A stretch of 64,000 nucleotides of DNA from positions 1-64,000 of the forward strand of contig NZ_JAQMSD010000148.1 of NCBI RefSeq assembly GCF_028330525.1, read 5' to 3'. Every line of letters starts with the position of its first letter. Position 1 is the first letter of the stretch. This document shows positions 1 through 9,853 of this stretch, piece after piece. Position numbers and translations under genes: made by a program. A model generated the notes under the pieces. That model was given only the letters and a program-made list of their open reading frames with translations, made no database searches and was not told the origin of the DNA. Origin of the DNA: Spirulina sp. CS-785/01 (GTDB lineage Bacteria > Cyanobacteriota > Cyanobacteriia > Cyanobacteriales > Spirulinaceae).

Positions 1-92
1 GTGTTGTATTAAACAATTAAAAATTAGCAATCAGCAATCAGCAATTCGCAATTAATCATTTTTGGGGCAATCCCTCAAATAAGGAGTCCGTT
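1..92. repeat. Simple-repeat leader upstream of first gene
   Basis: AT-rich intergenic stretch with short iterations of a CAATCAG-like heptamer. The last bases carry an AAGGAG ribosome-binding site a few bases before the ATG at 93. Similar CAGTAAT/ATTATCC-type heptamer repeats recur between genes elsewhere in the window. Confidence 0.5.
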
Positions 93-1517
93 ATGTTAGG
101 TAAAAAGAGAAAAAGAATCATTCTCCATTCTCCATTCTCCATTCTCCATTATTTTTTAATATCATTGTCTGTTTGTCTGCTTCTTTCTCTGCCCGTTTTG
201 GCTTATAATGGCGCACATTTAGAGCAGTTTATTGATACAAAAGCCTGTATTGGGTGTGACTTGGTAAATGCACCATTAGGGGGGCGAGATTTGCGGGGGG
301 GAGATGCGGAAAATGCGGATTTACGCAATGCTGATTTTAAAGGGGCTAAGTTAGAGGGAATTAATTTACTGGGGGCAGATTTACAACGGGCTGATTTTCG
401 TAATTCTAATTTAGGCGGCGCAAATTTAGAAGGGGCGGATTTACGAGAAGCGCAGTTGCCTGGGGTTTATATGTTTCGGGCAGTTTTAGAGAATGCCAAT
501 TTAGGAAAAGCCAATTTAGAACGAGCGAATATAGGGGGAGGAGAGTTACAATTTGCGGATTTAACCGAGGCTATTTTAGAAGATGCGAGTTTAAAAAATG
601 CGGATTTAACCTCGGCAAATTTGCCATTAGCAAATTTAGTTGAAGCGAATTTAGAAGGGGCGGATTTAACGAGGGCGAATTTAGTTGAAGCAGATTTATC
701 TAATACAACTTTAAAAAATGCAACGTTAGTGGGGACTAATTTCGGGGCGGCAACGTTATTTCGCACTAATTTAAAAGGGACACAAATTAGTAGTAATACG
801 GTATTTGATCCAAAATGGACGTTAATTTGGGAGTTAGTGAATACTAGAGTATTGGGACGGGATTTAGAGGGATTTGATCTCAGTGGCGCAAATTTAGAAG
901 GGGTTAATTTAGAAGGAAGTAATTTAGCGGCAGTGGATTTAAGTCAAGCCTATTTATTTATTGTAAATTTGAATGGTGCAGACTTACCCCAAAGTAATTT
1001 TGAAGAAGCGGCTTTACGATATGTGGATTTCAGAAATACAGATTTAACTGAGACTAATTTTTTAGGGGCAGATATTGAACATTCGGAGTTTAAAGGGGCG
1101 GATTTAACTAAAGCTAATTTAAGGAATGCTAGGTTAAGTGATGTGGATTTAAGGGGGGCGAAATTAGATTTTGTTAATTTTCAGGATGTTTTACTCAATC
1201 CGGGGACATTATTGGGGGAGAAATGGCAAGTTGTTGCCGATATTATCAGTCGAGGGGCGGAGGGAAGGAGTTTACAAGATGTTGATTTATCTAATAGTTA
1301 TTTAGTGGGGGTGAATTTTCGCAATGCGATATTAAGAAATGCAGATTTAAGAGGGGCGAATTTGGAGGGGGCTGATTTTACGGGGGCGAGGTTAATTGAT
1401 GGGAATTTAGAGGGGGCGAATTTAGAAAATACGATTTTAGAAAAGGTCTTCTATTGTCGTACTATTTTACAGGATGGGACTGAGAGTGCTTGTGAAATTG
1501 ATTTGGGTGATGGGTGA
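93..1517 (+). CDS. Exported pentapeptide-repeat protein
   Basis: 474 residues. An N-terminal hydrophobic stretch ending near a VLA/Y site (about residue 37) looks like a signal peptide, so the protein is probably periplasmic or exported. The mature part opens with a Cys-x-x-Cys (ACIGCDL) and is then almost wholly A(D/N)LxX pentapeptide repeats, which fold as a right-handed quadrilateral beta-helix. Two non-repeat breaks, near residues 233-255 and 367-393, each with a Trp-containing segment, divide it into three helical blocks. The start has a good AAGGAG site. The signal-peptide coding region contains a tandem TTCTCCA-like heptamer (about 119-151), so the N terminus is built on a simple repeat. 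The TPR gene follows 38 bases later on the same strand. Function unknown; the family is abundant in cyanobacteria. Confidence 0.85.
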   Translation: MLGKKRKRIILHSPFSILHYFLISLSVCLLLSLPVLAYNGAHLEQFIDTKACIGCDLVNAPLGGRDLRGGDAENADLRNADFKGAKLEGINLLGADLQRADFRNSNLGGANLEGADLREAQLPGVYMFRAVLENANLGKANLERANIGGGELQFADLTEAILEDASLKNADLTSANLPLANLVEANLEGADLTRANLVEADLSNTTLKNATLVGTNFGAATLFRTNLKGTQISSNTVFDPKWTLIWELVNTRVLGRDLEGFDLSGANLEGVNLEGSNLAAVDLSQAYLFIVNLNGADLPQSNFEEAALRYVDFRNTDLTETNFLGADIEHSEFKGADLTKANLRNARLSDVDLRGAKLDFVNFQDVLLNPGTLLGEKWQVVADIISRGAEGRSLQDVDLSNSYLVGVNFRNAILRNADLRGANLEGADFTGARLIDGNLEGANLENTILEKVFYCRTILQDGTESACEIDLGDG

Positions 1518-1555
1518 TGGGGGTTGTAAATTATTCATTATGAATTAAAAGGGGG

Positions 1556-3220
1556 ATGATGAGAGGTTATTTACAGCAGATTGGCTTTTTATTGTTGAAT
1601 TCTACACTATGGTTTTTGCCAATGGTGGGGAGTCCGGTGGTGGCCCAAGAGGACTTAGTGGATTTTGATTACTGGGCGAGTTTGTGTAATACCCTTGGAG
1701 AGACGGAACAGTTGGAGGAGGCCATGAAAGCCTGTGATAAGGCGGTGGGGCTATTTCCGGGGGATGCGGAGGCGTGGAACGATCGCGGGGATATTTTATT
1801 TAAGTTAGAACGGTTTGCAGAGGCGTTAGTCTCCTATGAACAGGCATTACGACAAGACCCCACCAATTCCTTTATTCAGGCCAAACGGTGTTCGACGTTA
1901 GTAGAATTGGGACAAACGGAGAATGCTGTCACCTCCTGTGAGGAGAGTATCGAGATTGATGGAGACTGGGGAGAAGATACCCCTGCGATCGCATGGTACA
2001 ATCGCGGAGAAGCCCTAGAACAAATGGGCAACATTTCCGAAGCCCTAGACTCCTACGACTGGGCCACCCGCATCAACCCCAGTTATTCCCCCGGATGGGC
2101 GGGCCGGTGTTCCGCTTTATGGGCATTAAGTCGCTACGAGGAGGCGTTAGTCGCCTGTGATAAAGCCATTCAAGCAGGCAATTGGGGGTTAGAAAGTCCC
2201 GCCTTAGCTTGGTTAAATCGAGGCCGGGTGTTAGTCAGTTTAGCCCAATTTAACGAAGCCCTAGACTCCTATAACCAGTCTCTAGCCATTAATCCCGAAA
2301 ATGCCGTTGCTTGGTCAGAACAAGGAGATTTGTTAGGCTTATTGGGCCGCAATACCGAGTCCTTAAATTCCCAAGAATGGGCCTTAACCCTACGTCCCAA
2401 TTATGCCCTAGCCTTAGCCCATCAATGCGCCGCCTTAAACCGTATTGGCCAATACGAAGAAGCCGCAAAAGCCTGTAATAAAGCCATTCAAGAGGGCGAT
2501 GGCCGTTGGGGATCATTTGGGGCGGCCTATGCTTGGAATCAACGGGGCAATGCCTTTATTGGGCAATTGCGCTATGAGGAGGGGTTAGCGTCTATTAATC
2601 GGGCGATTTCCCTTAAACCCGACTATGCAGAAGCCTGGATTAATCAATCCGTGGCATTATGGCTATTAGAACGCAATGCCGAGGCATTGGCCGCCACTCG
2701 CAATGCCCTTGATCTCAATCCCCAGTCCTCTCGCGCTTGGTTTAACCAAGGCCGCATTTTAGTCACCCTACAATCCTATGAGGAGGCCGCCGAAGCCTAC
2801 CGTCAGGCATTAGCGGGGGATGCCTATGTGGGGGGAGTACCGAAAATTGAAGATATTTGGGTGAATTTGAGTGCAACCTTGTGGCGGTTGGGCCGCTATG
2901 GGGAGGCCATTGGGGCCGCAGAGGAAGCCATTGATCTTGATCCAGAGTTAGCCTTAGCATGGTATAACAAGGGACTCAGTTTAATGTCTTCTGGCCAATC
3001 CAGTGCCGCTATTTCTGCCTATGAAACGGCTTTAGAGTTAAATCCCAATGATGCCAATACTTGGCTAGGGTTAGGCATCGCGTTACGGAGAATTGAAGAC
3101 TATGCTCAAGCCATTGCTGCTTTACAGAAAGCCTTAGAATTCAATCCCGATTTAGAAATAGCGCAAACGAATTTAGAAGCGGTAATGGCAGCTATGCAAG
3201 GGCAGCAAATGGAGGAGTAA
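1556..3220 (+). CDS. Exported tetratricopeptide-repeat protein
   Basis: 554 residues. A hydrophobic N-terminal segment ending at about VVAQ (residues 1-31) looks like a signal peptide. The rest is a run of TPR units of about 34 residues with typical W-x-x-x-G, Y-x-x-A and N/D-P signatures (YNKGLSL, AISAYETALELNPN). Such arrays form superhelical protein-binding scaffolds. Two ATGs are adjacent (1556 and 1559); the GGGGG just upstream sits better for the second. It lies 38 bases after the pentapeptide gene, so the two are probably cotranscribed and both act outside the cytoplasm. No catalytic domain is visible. Confidence 0.85.
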   Translation: MMRGYLQQIGFLLLNSTLWFLPMVGSPVVAQEDLVDFDYWASLCNTLGETEQLEEAMKACDKAVGLFPGDAEAWNDRGDILFKLERFAEALVSYEQALRQDPTNSFIQAKRCSTLVELGQTENAVTSCEESIEIDGDWGEDTPAIAWYNRGEALEQMGNISEALDSYDWATRINPSYSPGWAGRCSALWALSRYEEALVACDKAIQAGNWGLESPALAWLNRGRVLVSLAQFNEALDSYNQSLAINPENAVAWSEQGDLLGLLGRNTESLNSQEWALTLRPNYALALAHQCAALNRIGQYEEAAKACNKAIQEGDGRWGSFGAAYAWNQRGNAFIGQLRYEEGLASINRAISLKPDYAEAWINQSVALWLLERNAEALAATRNALDLNPQSSRAWFNQGRILVTLQSYEEAAEAYRQALAGDAYVGGVPKIEDIWVNLSATLWRLGRYGEAIGAAEEAIDLDPELALAWYNKGLSLMSSGQSSAAISAYETALELNPNDANTWLGLGIALRRIEDYAQAIAALQKALEFNPDLEIAQTNLEAVMAAMQGQQMEE

Positions 3221-3389
3221 AATTCAAGAAAAATACTCTTACAGAATGGGGATTCAGGTAAGCTGTTGTGCATTTAAATGGGTATAGCAGTCCTAAATAA
3301 GTTGTGTCAAAAACTTGGGATCAAAAGGGGACAGGGATCGGAATTTTTAAGTTTTTTCTGACTTTTTGATTGATTACAAATCCTTTGAA

Positions 3390-4208
3390 TTAACTCATTT
3401 TGGCTAATAATTGCCGAATAGCGGGGACATCTTGGGCGTGGGGGGCTTTTTCGAGGTAAGATTCTAGATCGGGGATCGCCCGTGTCCATTCGTCGAGTTG
3501 GTAGAGGAGAAGGCCGCGATCGCGCAATTCCATGGCATTATCTGGAAATAACATTAAAATCCGATCAATCGCCCCAATGGCCTTTTTAAAATCTTGTTTA
3601 TTTAAATAAATTGCCTTTAAATTACTCAACATCCGCGCCAAAAAACGGGATTTACTCACAGCTTCTAAAAAGCGTGGATCGAGTTGGGCCGAAGGATGAT
3701 AAATTTTTTGTAAAAGTTCCTCACAATCCTGTTCAAACAGCGTTTCTCCCTGATTAAACGCATCCACAAAAATCCCCACTCCTTCAAACTCTGGACGAAT
3801 GAGAAAATGACCAGGCATTCCAATTCCCACCATAGGAAAATCAAGACGTTTCGCCACTTCTAGGTAAACTAGGGATAATGTAATCGGAATTCCTGTGCGA
3901 CGCTCTAGCACATCATTTAAAAAGCTATTACGAGGGTTATAATAGTCTTTCTGGTTGCCATAAAATCCTAACTCCTCGTAGAGATATTGATTAATGGTTT
4001 GTACAATTTTCAAAGGATACCGCGACTCCGGAAGTTGTTCAGCCACTTCTGCGGCCATGGTATCTAGGATATTAAGATAATAGTCGATTTCGAGGGTAGG
4101 ATACTCCTCTTGGGCAAGATACAGGGCAGCCTTGCCTAAGTCAAGTTGATCTTGGGGTTGTTGAATTTCCTGATAAAAGCGTTGTCTTGCAAGGGGAAAG
4201 TCGATCAT
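3390..4208 (-). CDS. SirB1 family protein (transglutaminase-like fold plus TPR)
   Basis: 272 residues, the usual size for the SirB1/transglutaminase-like plus TPR family. The N-terminal two thirds carry the conserved RTGIPITLSLVYLEVAKRL block, then GMPGHFLIR and FVDAFNQG, which match the papain-like fold of this family. The canonical Cys is replaced by Thr/Gly near the helix start, as is common in SirB1 proteins. The C-terminal part (FKKAIGAIDRILMLFPDNA) is TPR-like. The biochemical role of the family is unknown. It is convergent with the preceding TPR gene; a 170-base gap with no recognised gene separates them. Confidence 0.85.
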   Translation of the reverse strand: MIDFPLARQRFYQEIQQPQDQLDLGKAALYLAQEEYPTLEIDYYLNILDTMAAEVAEQLPESRYPLKIVQTINQYLYEELGFYGNQKDYYNPRNSFLNDVLERRTGIPITLSLVYLEVAKRLDFPMVGIGMPGHFLIRPEFEGVGIFVDAFNQGETLFEQDCEELLQKIYHPSAQLDPRFLEAVSKSRFLARMLSNLKAIYLNKQDFKKAIGAIDRILMLFPDNAMELRDRGLLLYQLDEWTRAIPDLESYLEKAPHAQDVPAIRQLLAKMS

Positions 4209-4306
4209 AAGTTGGGTAATGGGTAATGGGTAATGGGTGATTGGTTGTTTGTTGTTTGTTCAACCTGTTAACGAAACGATCACCTGTCACCGTCAACTAT
4301 TAACTA

Positions 4307-6355
4307 TCAATGATCCATTATCCCACGACGCAGTTGAGTGGCAACCGTCTCCGAGATTGCCCCTTCTTGCGTGAGGGACCGGGTAGCCTCTAAACTAGCA
4401 ATATGGGCAACACGCTGCGCGATCGCAGTTTGCCATTGTTGACTGTTTTCCGGGTGTTGTTCCCGCATCGCCTCTAGATTCCGTAACGCTTCCTCGGTAT
4501 AATTGGCATAGGATTGGGAACAACTCTCTGCAATTGCACTAGAAATCCCGTAATTCTCCACCAGATGTTCCACCTCCTTGGCCACCACCTCCCCCACTGC
4601 GGCCACCGTTAACGCATATTCGTAGCGACTTTGTAAGAGATAGAGTTGTTGTTGCTTGAAATTAAACCCCGGAATCAAGCGTAACATACGCCACACCCGA
4701 AACTCCCAAGGCCGACATTGTTCAACTTTGGGGGGGATAAACCCATCTAACACCTCATCTCGCTTAATGGTAATGGTTAAATTTAATTGTTCTAGGGTTA
4801 ATTCAGCCAACAATCCCTTATCGTAGAGACGACGATAATGTTTATTTTCAATGGCAATGGCCTGTAACCATAATACCTGACGCATTTGGCCTTCACTTGC
4901 CTGCAATTCCCCTTTAAGCTGGTTTAATGCTTCCTGAGACTCCTTAAACTGTTGTTCTAATGCCCTTTGGGGGTATTGTATTGCTTGGGGGGTAAACATG
5001 GGATTTTCTGCTAATGCGGCCACCTCCTCCAATGCTTGTCGAGATGCAGACACCTTCCCCTCGGCCAACTCCAACCGTTCTAAAATCGAAGGTCGGTCTA
5101 ATTTTAACCGACGAATCACCCATTTAATCGTTGTTCCAGGAATTAACAAGGTAAACAACGTCACCCCAAAGGTAAGAAACACCAATAAATTGCGATCTTC
5201 CATTGCAGGGTTTATCCCCAACACCAACGCAAGGGAAACGGCCCCCCGTAGTCCTCCCCACATACTGATGATTTGTTCTCGAAAGGAGATAGACTGACTA
5301 GGGGAGAAATAATTAACAAGATTGAGTATCCCCAACACAACCAAGACTCGTGTTAGCGTGATTAAGAGAATTATCAGTCCCAATACCTCTAACAAGGGTG
5401 TACTCTGACTGAGAGAGGGGATAAACTGAATGGTCGTTAAACCAATCAGTAGGAAAATTAAACTATTGGCCAGAAACGAGGTATATTGCCAAAACTCGTG
5501 GAGAAATTCCCTTGTATCTGGGTTTAACCCCCGTGACACCGACACCGAGGAGACTATCCCGGCCATTAATACTGCAATAACTCCAGAAACCCCTAATCCC
5601 CCTTCGGCCACCATAAAGGCACTATAGGCCAAAATCGCGGAAACTGTCCCTTGAATAAGAGGGCGATCGCCCGCCCATTTTATAAAATAATTCATAACAT
5701 AGCCTAAAATTACCCCCACTATCCCCCCACCGAGAAACGACTGGAGAAACAACCAGAGGCCATGAGTAAAGACACCTATTCCCACTGCATCGGTGGGGAG
5801 GGTGTGACGGATGGTTTCAAAAAGGACAATAGCGGCTGCATCATTTAATAAACTCTCCCCTTCCACTAAAATTAAGAGACGCTGAGAGACTCCCAACTCT
5901 TTAAACAAGGCAATAACCGCCACGGGATCGGTTGCAGAAATGAGCGTCCCGAATAATAATGCTTGTAGAAGGGGGAGAGAGTCACTTAACAGGACTTTCC
6001 CCACTCCCCACAGTCCCCCACCTATAATAAATGCAGATAAGAGTAATCCCACGGTTGCAAGGGTAAAGACGGGGGTAAAATTGCGTCGGAGTAAGCGACT
6101 ATTCAGGTTTAATGCAGACTCAAAGACGAGGGGAGGGAGAAATAAATAGAGAATGAGGTCATGGGAGAGGGTAAGCTGTTTGAGGGGGTTAAGCAGGGGA
6201 ATAAATTCAGCCAACCCACCTAATATTAAGCCAATAATAGCCAGTCCGACGGAATAAGGAAATTGTAACCGTTTAAAGGCGATCGCACTTAAACAGGCCA
6301 CCAGTAATAATAGTAATAGAGTGGTTTGTAAGGTAAGGAGAAGGTCTCCAGACAT
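4307..6355 (-). CDS. Na+/H+ antiporter, CPA1 family
   Basis: 682 residues. Residues 1-420 contain about twelve membrane segments with the CPA1 signatures SATDPVAVIALFKELG and GESLLNDAAAIVLFE (ion-binding Asp residues), and a WGGLRGAVSLAL motif in a late helix. A hydrophilic tail of about 260 residues, with coiled-coil character, follows and probably regulates transport from the cytoplasm. The protein should exchange Na+ (or K+) for H+ across the plasma or thylakoid membrane for pH and salt homeostasis, which fits the salt-related stpA gene elsewhere in the window. The 100-base gap to the SirB1 gene contains GGGTAAT-type short repeats. Confidence 0.9.
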   Translation of the reverse strand: MSGDLLLTLQTTLLLLLLVACLSAIAFKRLQFPYSVGLAIIGLILGGLAEFIPLLNPLKQLTLSHDLILYLFLPPLVFESALNLNSRLLRRNFTPVFTLATVGLLLSAFIIGGGLWGVGKVLLSDSLPLLQALLFGTLISATDPVAVIALFKELGVSQRLLILVEGESLLNDAAAIVLFETIRHTLPTDAVGIGVFTHGLWLFLQSFLGGGIVGVILGYVMNYFIKWAGDRPLIQGTVSAILAYSAFMVAEGGLGVSGVIAVLMAGIVSSVSVSRGLNPDTREFLHEFWQYTSFLANSLIFLLIGLTTIQFIPSLSQSTPLLEVLGLIILLITLTRVLVVLGILNLVNYFSPSQSISFREQIISMWGGLRGAVSLALVLGINPAMEDRNLLVFLTFGVTLFTLLIPGTTIKWVIRRLKLDRPSILERLELAEGKVSASRQALEEVAALAENPMFTPQAIQYPQRALEQQFKESQEALNQLKGELQASEGQMRQVLWLQAIAIENKHYRRLYDKGLLAELTLEQLNLTITIKRDEVLDGFIPPKVEQCRPWEFRVWRMLRLIPGFNFKQQQLYLLQSRYEYALTVAAVGEVVAKEVEHLVENYGISSAIAESCSQSYANYTEEALRNLEAMREQHPENSQQWQTAIAQRVAHIASLEATRSLTQEGAISETVATQLRRGIMDH

Positions 6356-6648
6356 GGTATTAGGTGATGGGGGGTAGATTAAGTGGCTTTATTTATCTAG
6401 CACTGTACCATGAACTGTATGGCGCAACCTTTCCCTCTAGCCTTTATAATATATTGATCATTATTTAAAACAAGGAGATTTAATTTTTAAACAGCAAAGA
6501 GACACAAGTTTAGAAACAAATTAAGACCTAATTAGTAAGATCAAAAAAGCTCGTCAAATAACTGTATAAACCTAAAATTGCCAGTTAATATTAAGGCATT
6601 TGGAAGGGATTGATAATCTGTAACCCATCAATAATTAAAATATTAGTA
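6356..6648. other. Intergenic stretch without recognised gene
   Basis: AT-rich, with stops in all frames. It separates the antiporter start from the DUF104-like gene. Nothing beyond scattered A/T runs was recognised. Confidence 0.4.
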
Positions 6649-6891
6649 TCAACGGCGTTCATGTAGCATATCTCGTGTTACTGGTGGTGCATTAGAAGGA
6701 ATGGGATTTTGTTGCATTCGTTCCACCAGTTGCTTGAGAAAAGTTTCCCTATCTGTCAGATCAGATATCTTAGGAGGAACAAGCTGAGGGGATTGTACCA
6801 CAAGCTCAACTTCAACCCCTTCAGGCAAATCATAAGGGGTTTTCAGGATAAATGTACCATTATGGTAAATGGCTTTTAAAGTATCAGTCAT
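6649..6891 (-). CDS. DUF104-type antitoxin-like protein
   Basis: 80 residues. The N terminus (LKAIYHNGTFILKTPYDLPEG, then VELVVQ) matches the short beta-rich DUF104 domain, often annotated as an antitoxin in archaea and cyanobacteria. The C-terminal half is charged and helical. No PIN or other toxin gene is adjacent, so this is an orphan or its partner has been lost. Upstream (6892-6930) the sequence A7-CTCTAT is repeated about three times and may contain the promoter of this gene. Confidence 0.65.
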   Translation of the reverse strand: MTDTLKAIYHNGTFILKTPYDLPEGVEVELVVQSPQLVPPKISDLTDRETFLKQLVERMQQNPIPSNAPPVTRDMLHERR

Positions 6892-6930
6892 AAAAAAACT
6901 CTATAAAAAAACTCTATAAAAAAACTCCAT
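6892..6930. repeat. 13-bp tandem repeat, three copies
   Basis: A unit close to AAAAAAACTCTAT is repeated three times directly upstream of the DUF104-like start codon. Read on the minus strand it gives TATAGAG boxes, which could serve as iterated -10 elements. Confidence 0.6.
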
Positions 6931-6953
6931 TGTGAGAGTAAGTTGTCACTGAA

Positions 6954-7331
6954 TTACTGATTACTGTTGACGGTTTTCTTATCAGCATATTCTCGCCACC
7001 GCGCGATCGCACCTGCTTTAAAATCCACTACAATAGCATTCTCAGCGTAAGTGTGTTTCCCCGTCTCCTTCTCCACACTCGACCAAACCCACTCCACAAC
7101 AGCCTGATTCCCCTCCACTATAATACGCTTAATTTGAATAGTAACCGACTCACACGCCCCCAAATAGGCTTCAGTCACCCGTTCTATCTCCTCCTTCCCC
7201 CCAAACCGATATCCCGGAATAACTAACTCTCCCGTCGCAGTAAACAGCGACGCAAACGCTTTTGCGTTCTTCGTGTGACACGCATCTGCCGCTATTTTAA
7301 TTAAAGTACGCAATTCAGTTGCAGGAAGCAT
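6954..7331 (-). CDS. NTF2-like (SnoaL/DUF4440-type) small protein
   Basis: 125 residues. The pattern of an N-terminal helix (DACHTKNAKAFASLF), a G-x-L/V-x-x-P-G turn, a helix ending in Y-L-G-A, and then long beta strands ending in ARWREYADK is that of the NTF2-like/SnoaL cone fold. Members are small enzymes or ligand-binding proteins, and the substrate cannot be told from sequence. It lies 62 bases upstream of the DUF104-like gene on the same strand. The 3' end abuts short repeats. Confidence 0.7.
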   Translation of the reverse strand: MLPATELRTLIKIAADACHTKNAKAFASLFTATGELVIPGYRFGGKEEIERVTEAYLGACESVTIQIKRIIVEGNQAVVEWVWSSVEKETGKHTYAENAIVVDFKAGAIARWREYADKKTVNSNQ

Positions 7332-7334
7332 AGC

Positions 7335-7390
7335 AGTGAACAGTAATCAGTGAACAGTAATCAGTAATCAGTAATCAGTGAACAGTATCT
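7335..7390. repeat. CAGTAAT-type heptamer/short repeat cluster
   Basis: Iterated GTGAACAGTAATCAGTAATC-like words upstream of the NTF2-like gene. Related clusters are at 19375-19402, 20540-20565 and 31608-31640, the short tandemly repeated sequences typical of filamentous cyanobacteria. Confidence 0.6.
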
Positions 7391-7461
7391 CGGTCAGGTT
7401 ATAGAAGGTGCGAGGTTAGCTGAATTGTAGCGAAAAATCAGCACTCTGAAAGCAAGTTCAT

Positions 7462-7520
7462 TCTCCCCTATCTCCCCTATCTCCCCTATCTCCCCTATCT
7501 CCCCTATCTCCCCTATCTCC
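7462..7520. repeat. 9-bp tandem repeat (TCTCCCCTA), about six copies
   Basis: A perfect 9-bp unit repeats about six times in the gap between the NTF2-like gene and uvrC. A related GATGGGGAA nonamer array occurs at 13857-13900. There are no spacers, so it is not CRISPR. Confidence 0.85.
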
Positions 7521-7604
7521 TCCATCTCCCTGTCCTCTGTGCCTGGAGTGGTTCATAAAACTAAGTTAAACTAAAAAAACACCCCCATCCCTTGAAAAGA
7601 AAGG

Positions 7605-9527
7605 ATGACGCAACCCTTACTCCAAGATAGCGAACGCTTAGAAACCCGACTCCAAGAACTCCCCCCCGAACCTGGAGTTTACTTAATGCGGGATGGCCAG
7701 GATAATATCCTCTACATCGGCAAATCGAAAAAACTGCGATCGCGGGTTCGCTCCTACTTCCGCAACTCCCAACCATTAAGTGATAGAATCGCCATGATGG
7801 TGCGGCAAGTCTGCGACATAGAATTTATCGTCACCGACAACGAAGCAGAAGCCCTCGCACTCGAAGCAAACCTCGTCAAACAACACCAACCCTACTACAA
7901 CGTCCTCCTCAAAGACGATAAAAAATACCCCTATGTCTGCATCACCTGGTCAGAAGACTATCCCCGCATCTTCATCACCCGCAAACGACGGAAAAAACAA
8001 GCCAAAGACCGCTATTATGGCCCCTACGTGGATGTCCGACTCCTCCGCAGTACCCTCCACCTCGTTAAACGTATTTTCCCCCTCCGTCAACGGCCCAAAC
8101 CCCTCTTTAAAGACCGTCCCTGCTTAAACTATGATATCGGTCGCTGTCCAGGAGTCTGTCAGAGTCTCATCACCCCCGAAGACTATCGCAAAACTGTCCA
8201 AAAAGTCGCTATGGTCTTTCAGGGACGCACCAAGGAACTGATCGACAATCTTACCGCACAAATGGAACAGGCCGCCGAAGCGTTACACTTTGAACAAGCG
8301 GCACGACTGCGAGATCAAATCCAAGGACTGCAAACCCTCCACAGTGACCAAAAAGTCGCGCTTCCTGATGATACTGTATCACGGGATGCGATCGCCTTAG
8401 CCGCAGACCCCCAATATTGTTGTATCCAACTCTTTCAAGTCCGCGCAGGTCAGTTAGTGGGACGGTTAGGCTTTTTCGCAGAAACCCAGTCAGGGAGTTA
8501 TGGGGCAATTTTACAACGAGTTCTCGAAGAACATTACAATAATGTCGATCCCATTGAAATCCCCAGTGAAATTTTAGTCCAATATGACCTCCCCCAAACC
8601 GACCTCCTCAGCGACTGGTTGAGTCAACGGAGAGGCCGCAAAGTGCAACTGTTGACCCCCCAACGACAGACCAAAGCAGACCTGGTAGAAATGGTGGAAC
8701 GGAACGCACAGTACGAGTTAGAACGGACTCAGCGTAAGCGCGATCGTACCACACAAGCCTTACAAGACCTCACCAACCTTCTCGACCTCCCCGACCTCCC
8801 CCACCGCATCGAAGGATACGACATCTCCCACATCCAAGGGTCCAATGCAGTGGCCTCCCAAGTGGTATTTATTGATGGAGTCCCCGCAAAACAGCATTAT
8901 CGTCACTATAAAATCAAAAACCCCGATGTTCGTATCGGTCGTTCCGATGACTTCGCCAGTTTAGCAGAAGTTTTAGGTCGTCGCTTTCGCAAATATCTCG
9001 AAAACCCGACTCATCCCCGACAGGATGACCCCGACTTCCCCGACTTAGTAATGATAGACGGAGGGAAAGGCCAACTCTCTGCGGTGGTGACAGCATTACA
9101 AACCCATAGTGAGTCTCCCTTGTTAGAAGACCTGAATATTGTCAGTTTGGCGAAAAAACGGGAAGAAATCTTTTTACCCGGTGAGTCTGTCCCCTTAGAG
9201 ACCGACCCCGACCAACCTAGCGTACAATTATTACGGAGAGTCCGCGATGAAGCGCACCGTTTTGCGGTCAGTTTCCACCGTCAACAGCGTTTAAAACAAG
9301 GTCGCAGGTCAAGACTAGAGGAAATTCCGGGGTTAGGGTTTACGCGACAAAAGGAACTGTTAGCGCATTTTCGCTCCATCGATTATATCCGCGAAGCGAG
9401 TCCGCAGCAATTACAAGCTGTTCCAGGAATTGGCCCGCGACTGGCCCAAGAAATTTATGATTATTTCCATCCTAATGCAGTTTTAGCAGCGCGTGCGGCT
9501 GAGGAAACGGGGTCTTATCGGGTTTGA
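7605..9527 (+). CDS. uvrC: UvrABC system protein C (excinuclease subunit)
   Basis: 640 residues, normal for UvrC. It makes the dual incisions flanking a lesion in nucleotide-excision repair after UvrA/UvrB loading. Visible domains in order are the GIY-YIG nuclease (PGVYLMRDG, then [15 protein letters not shown], residues about 17-48) for the 3' cut; a UVR motif ([16 protein letters not shown], about 220) that contacts UvrB; the RNase H-like nuclease domain ([11 protein letters not shown], then [10 protein letters not shown]) for the 5' cut; and two C-terminal helix-hairpin-helix motifs (IPGLG and [13 protein letters not shown]). A GAAAGG site precedes the ATG. It is monocistronic, with a repeat-rich gap upstream. 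Confidence 0.97.
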   Translation: MTQPLLQDSERLETRLQELPPEPGVYLMRDGQDNILYIGKSKKLRSRVRSYFRNSQPLSDRIAMMVRQVCDIEFIVTDNEAEALALEANLVKQHQPYYNVLLKDDKKYPYVCITWSEDYPRIFITRKRRKKQAKDRYYGPYVDVRLLRSTLHLVKRIFPLRQRPKPLFKDRPCLNYDIGRCPGVCQSLITPEDYRKTVQKVAMVFQGRTKELIDNLTAQMEQAAEALHFEQAARLRDQIQGLQTLHSDQKVALPDDTVSRDAIALAADPQYCCIQLFQVRAGQLVGRLGFFAETQSGSYGAILQRVLEEHYNNVDPIEIPSEILVQYDLPQTDLLSDWLSQRRGRKVQLLTPQRQTKADLVEMVERNAQYELERTQRKRDRTTQALQDLTNLLDLPDLPHRIEGYDISHIQGSNAVASQVVFIDGVPAKQHYRHYKIKNPDVRIGRSDDFASLAEVLGRRFRKYLENPTHPRQDDPDFPDLVMIDGGKGQLSAVVTALQTHSESPLLEDLNIVSLAKKREEIFLPGESVPLETDPDQPSVQLLRRVRDEAHRFAVSFHRQQRLKQGRRSRLEEIPGLGFTRQKELLAHFRSIDYIREASPQQLQAVPGIGPRLAQEIYDYFHPNAVLAARAAEETGSYRV

Positions 9528-9550
9528 ATGTTGTTGGTTTAGAACTGCCG

Positions 9551-9616
9551 AGAAACCGGGTTTCTTATGGGAGTTGGGTGCGGAATATCGGGGTTGGGGA
9601 TAGAAACCCGGTTTCT
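9551..9616. repeat. AGAAACC palindrome-ended element, copy A
   Basis: A 15-bp near-palindrome AGAAACCGGGTTTCT is followed 36 bases later by its reverse complement. The interior is G-rich with a GGAATATCGGGG core. It lies immediately downstream of uvrC and is one of three close copies in 1.3 kb, with a diverged copy at 58104. Confidence 0.8.
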
Positions 9617-9665
9617 TTCTCCGAACAACAAGCTAGCATGAGTCAAAAGCAGAGGTGATTGTGGA

Positions 9666-9835
9666 ATGGAAAGAGTAGAACAGTATCGGCAATGGGTTCA
9701 ACAGTGGTTACTCGACTTTATGTTGACCGTTCCAAAGCGACAGGCCGTATGATTACCATTGACCCAAGTAATGCTCAATGGGAGGATCATTTAGAACAAC
9801 AGCTTCAGCAGCGCAATTCAGAGGCAACCGACTAG
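9666..9835 (+). pseudogene. Gene debris: XisI-like N terminus fused out of frame to an unknown tail
   Basis: From the ATG at 9666 the reading MERVEQYRQWVQQWLLDF is strongly reminiscent of the start of XisI-type proteins (fdxN element excision controlling factor I). It changes character after about 18 residues and stops. In another frame, from 9692 to a TAG at 9833, a 47-codon stretch containing VTRLYVDRSKATGRMITIDP reads like the end of a different gene. I read this as two truncated genes joined by deletion. It lies between copies A and B of the palindrome-ended element. Confidence in the XisI assignment is moderate; it rests on recalled family sequence. Confidence 0.5.
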
Positions 9836-9853
9836 GGTTAACTTCATATTCTT

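Noticed and set aside
467-766. Minus-strand open frame of 99 codons inside the first pentapeptide gene
   Set aside because: Regular pentapeptide DNA repeats keep other frames open; the product is a Lys/Ser/Ala periodic shadow. The same holds for plus-strand frames at 27728-28183 over the second pentapeptide gene.
7462-7520. 9-bp repeats as a CRISPR or origin iteron array
   Set aside because: Head-to-tail simple repeats without spacers; no DnaA boxes or replication genes nearby.
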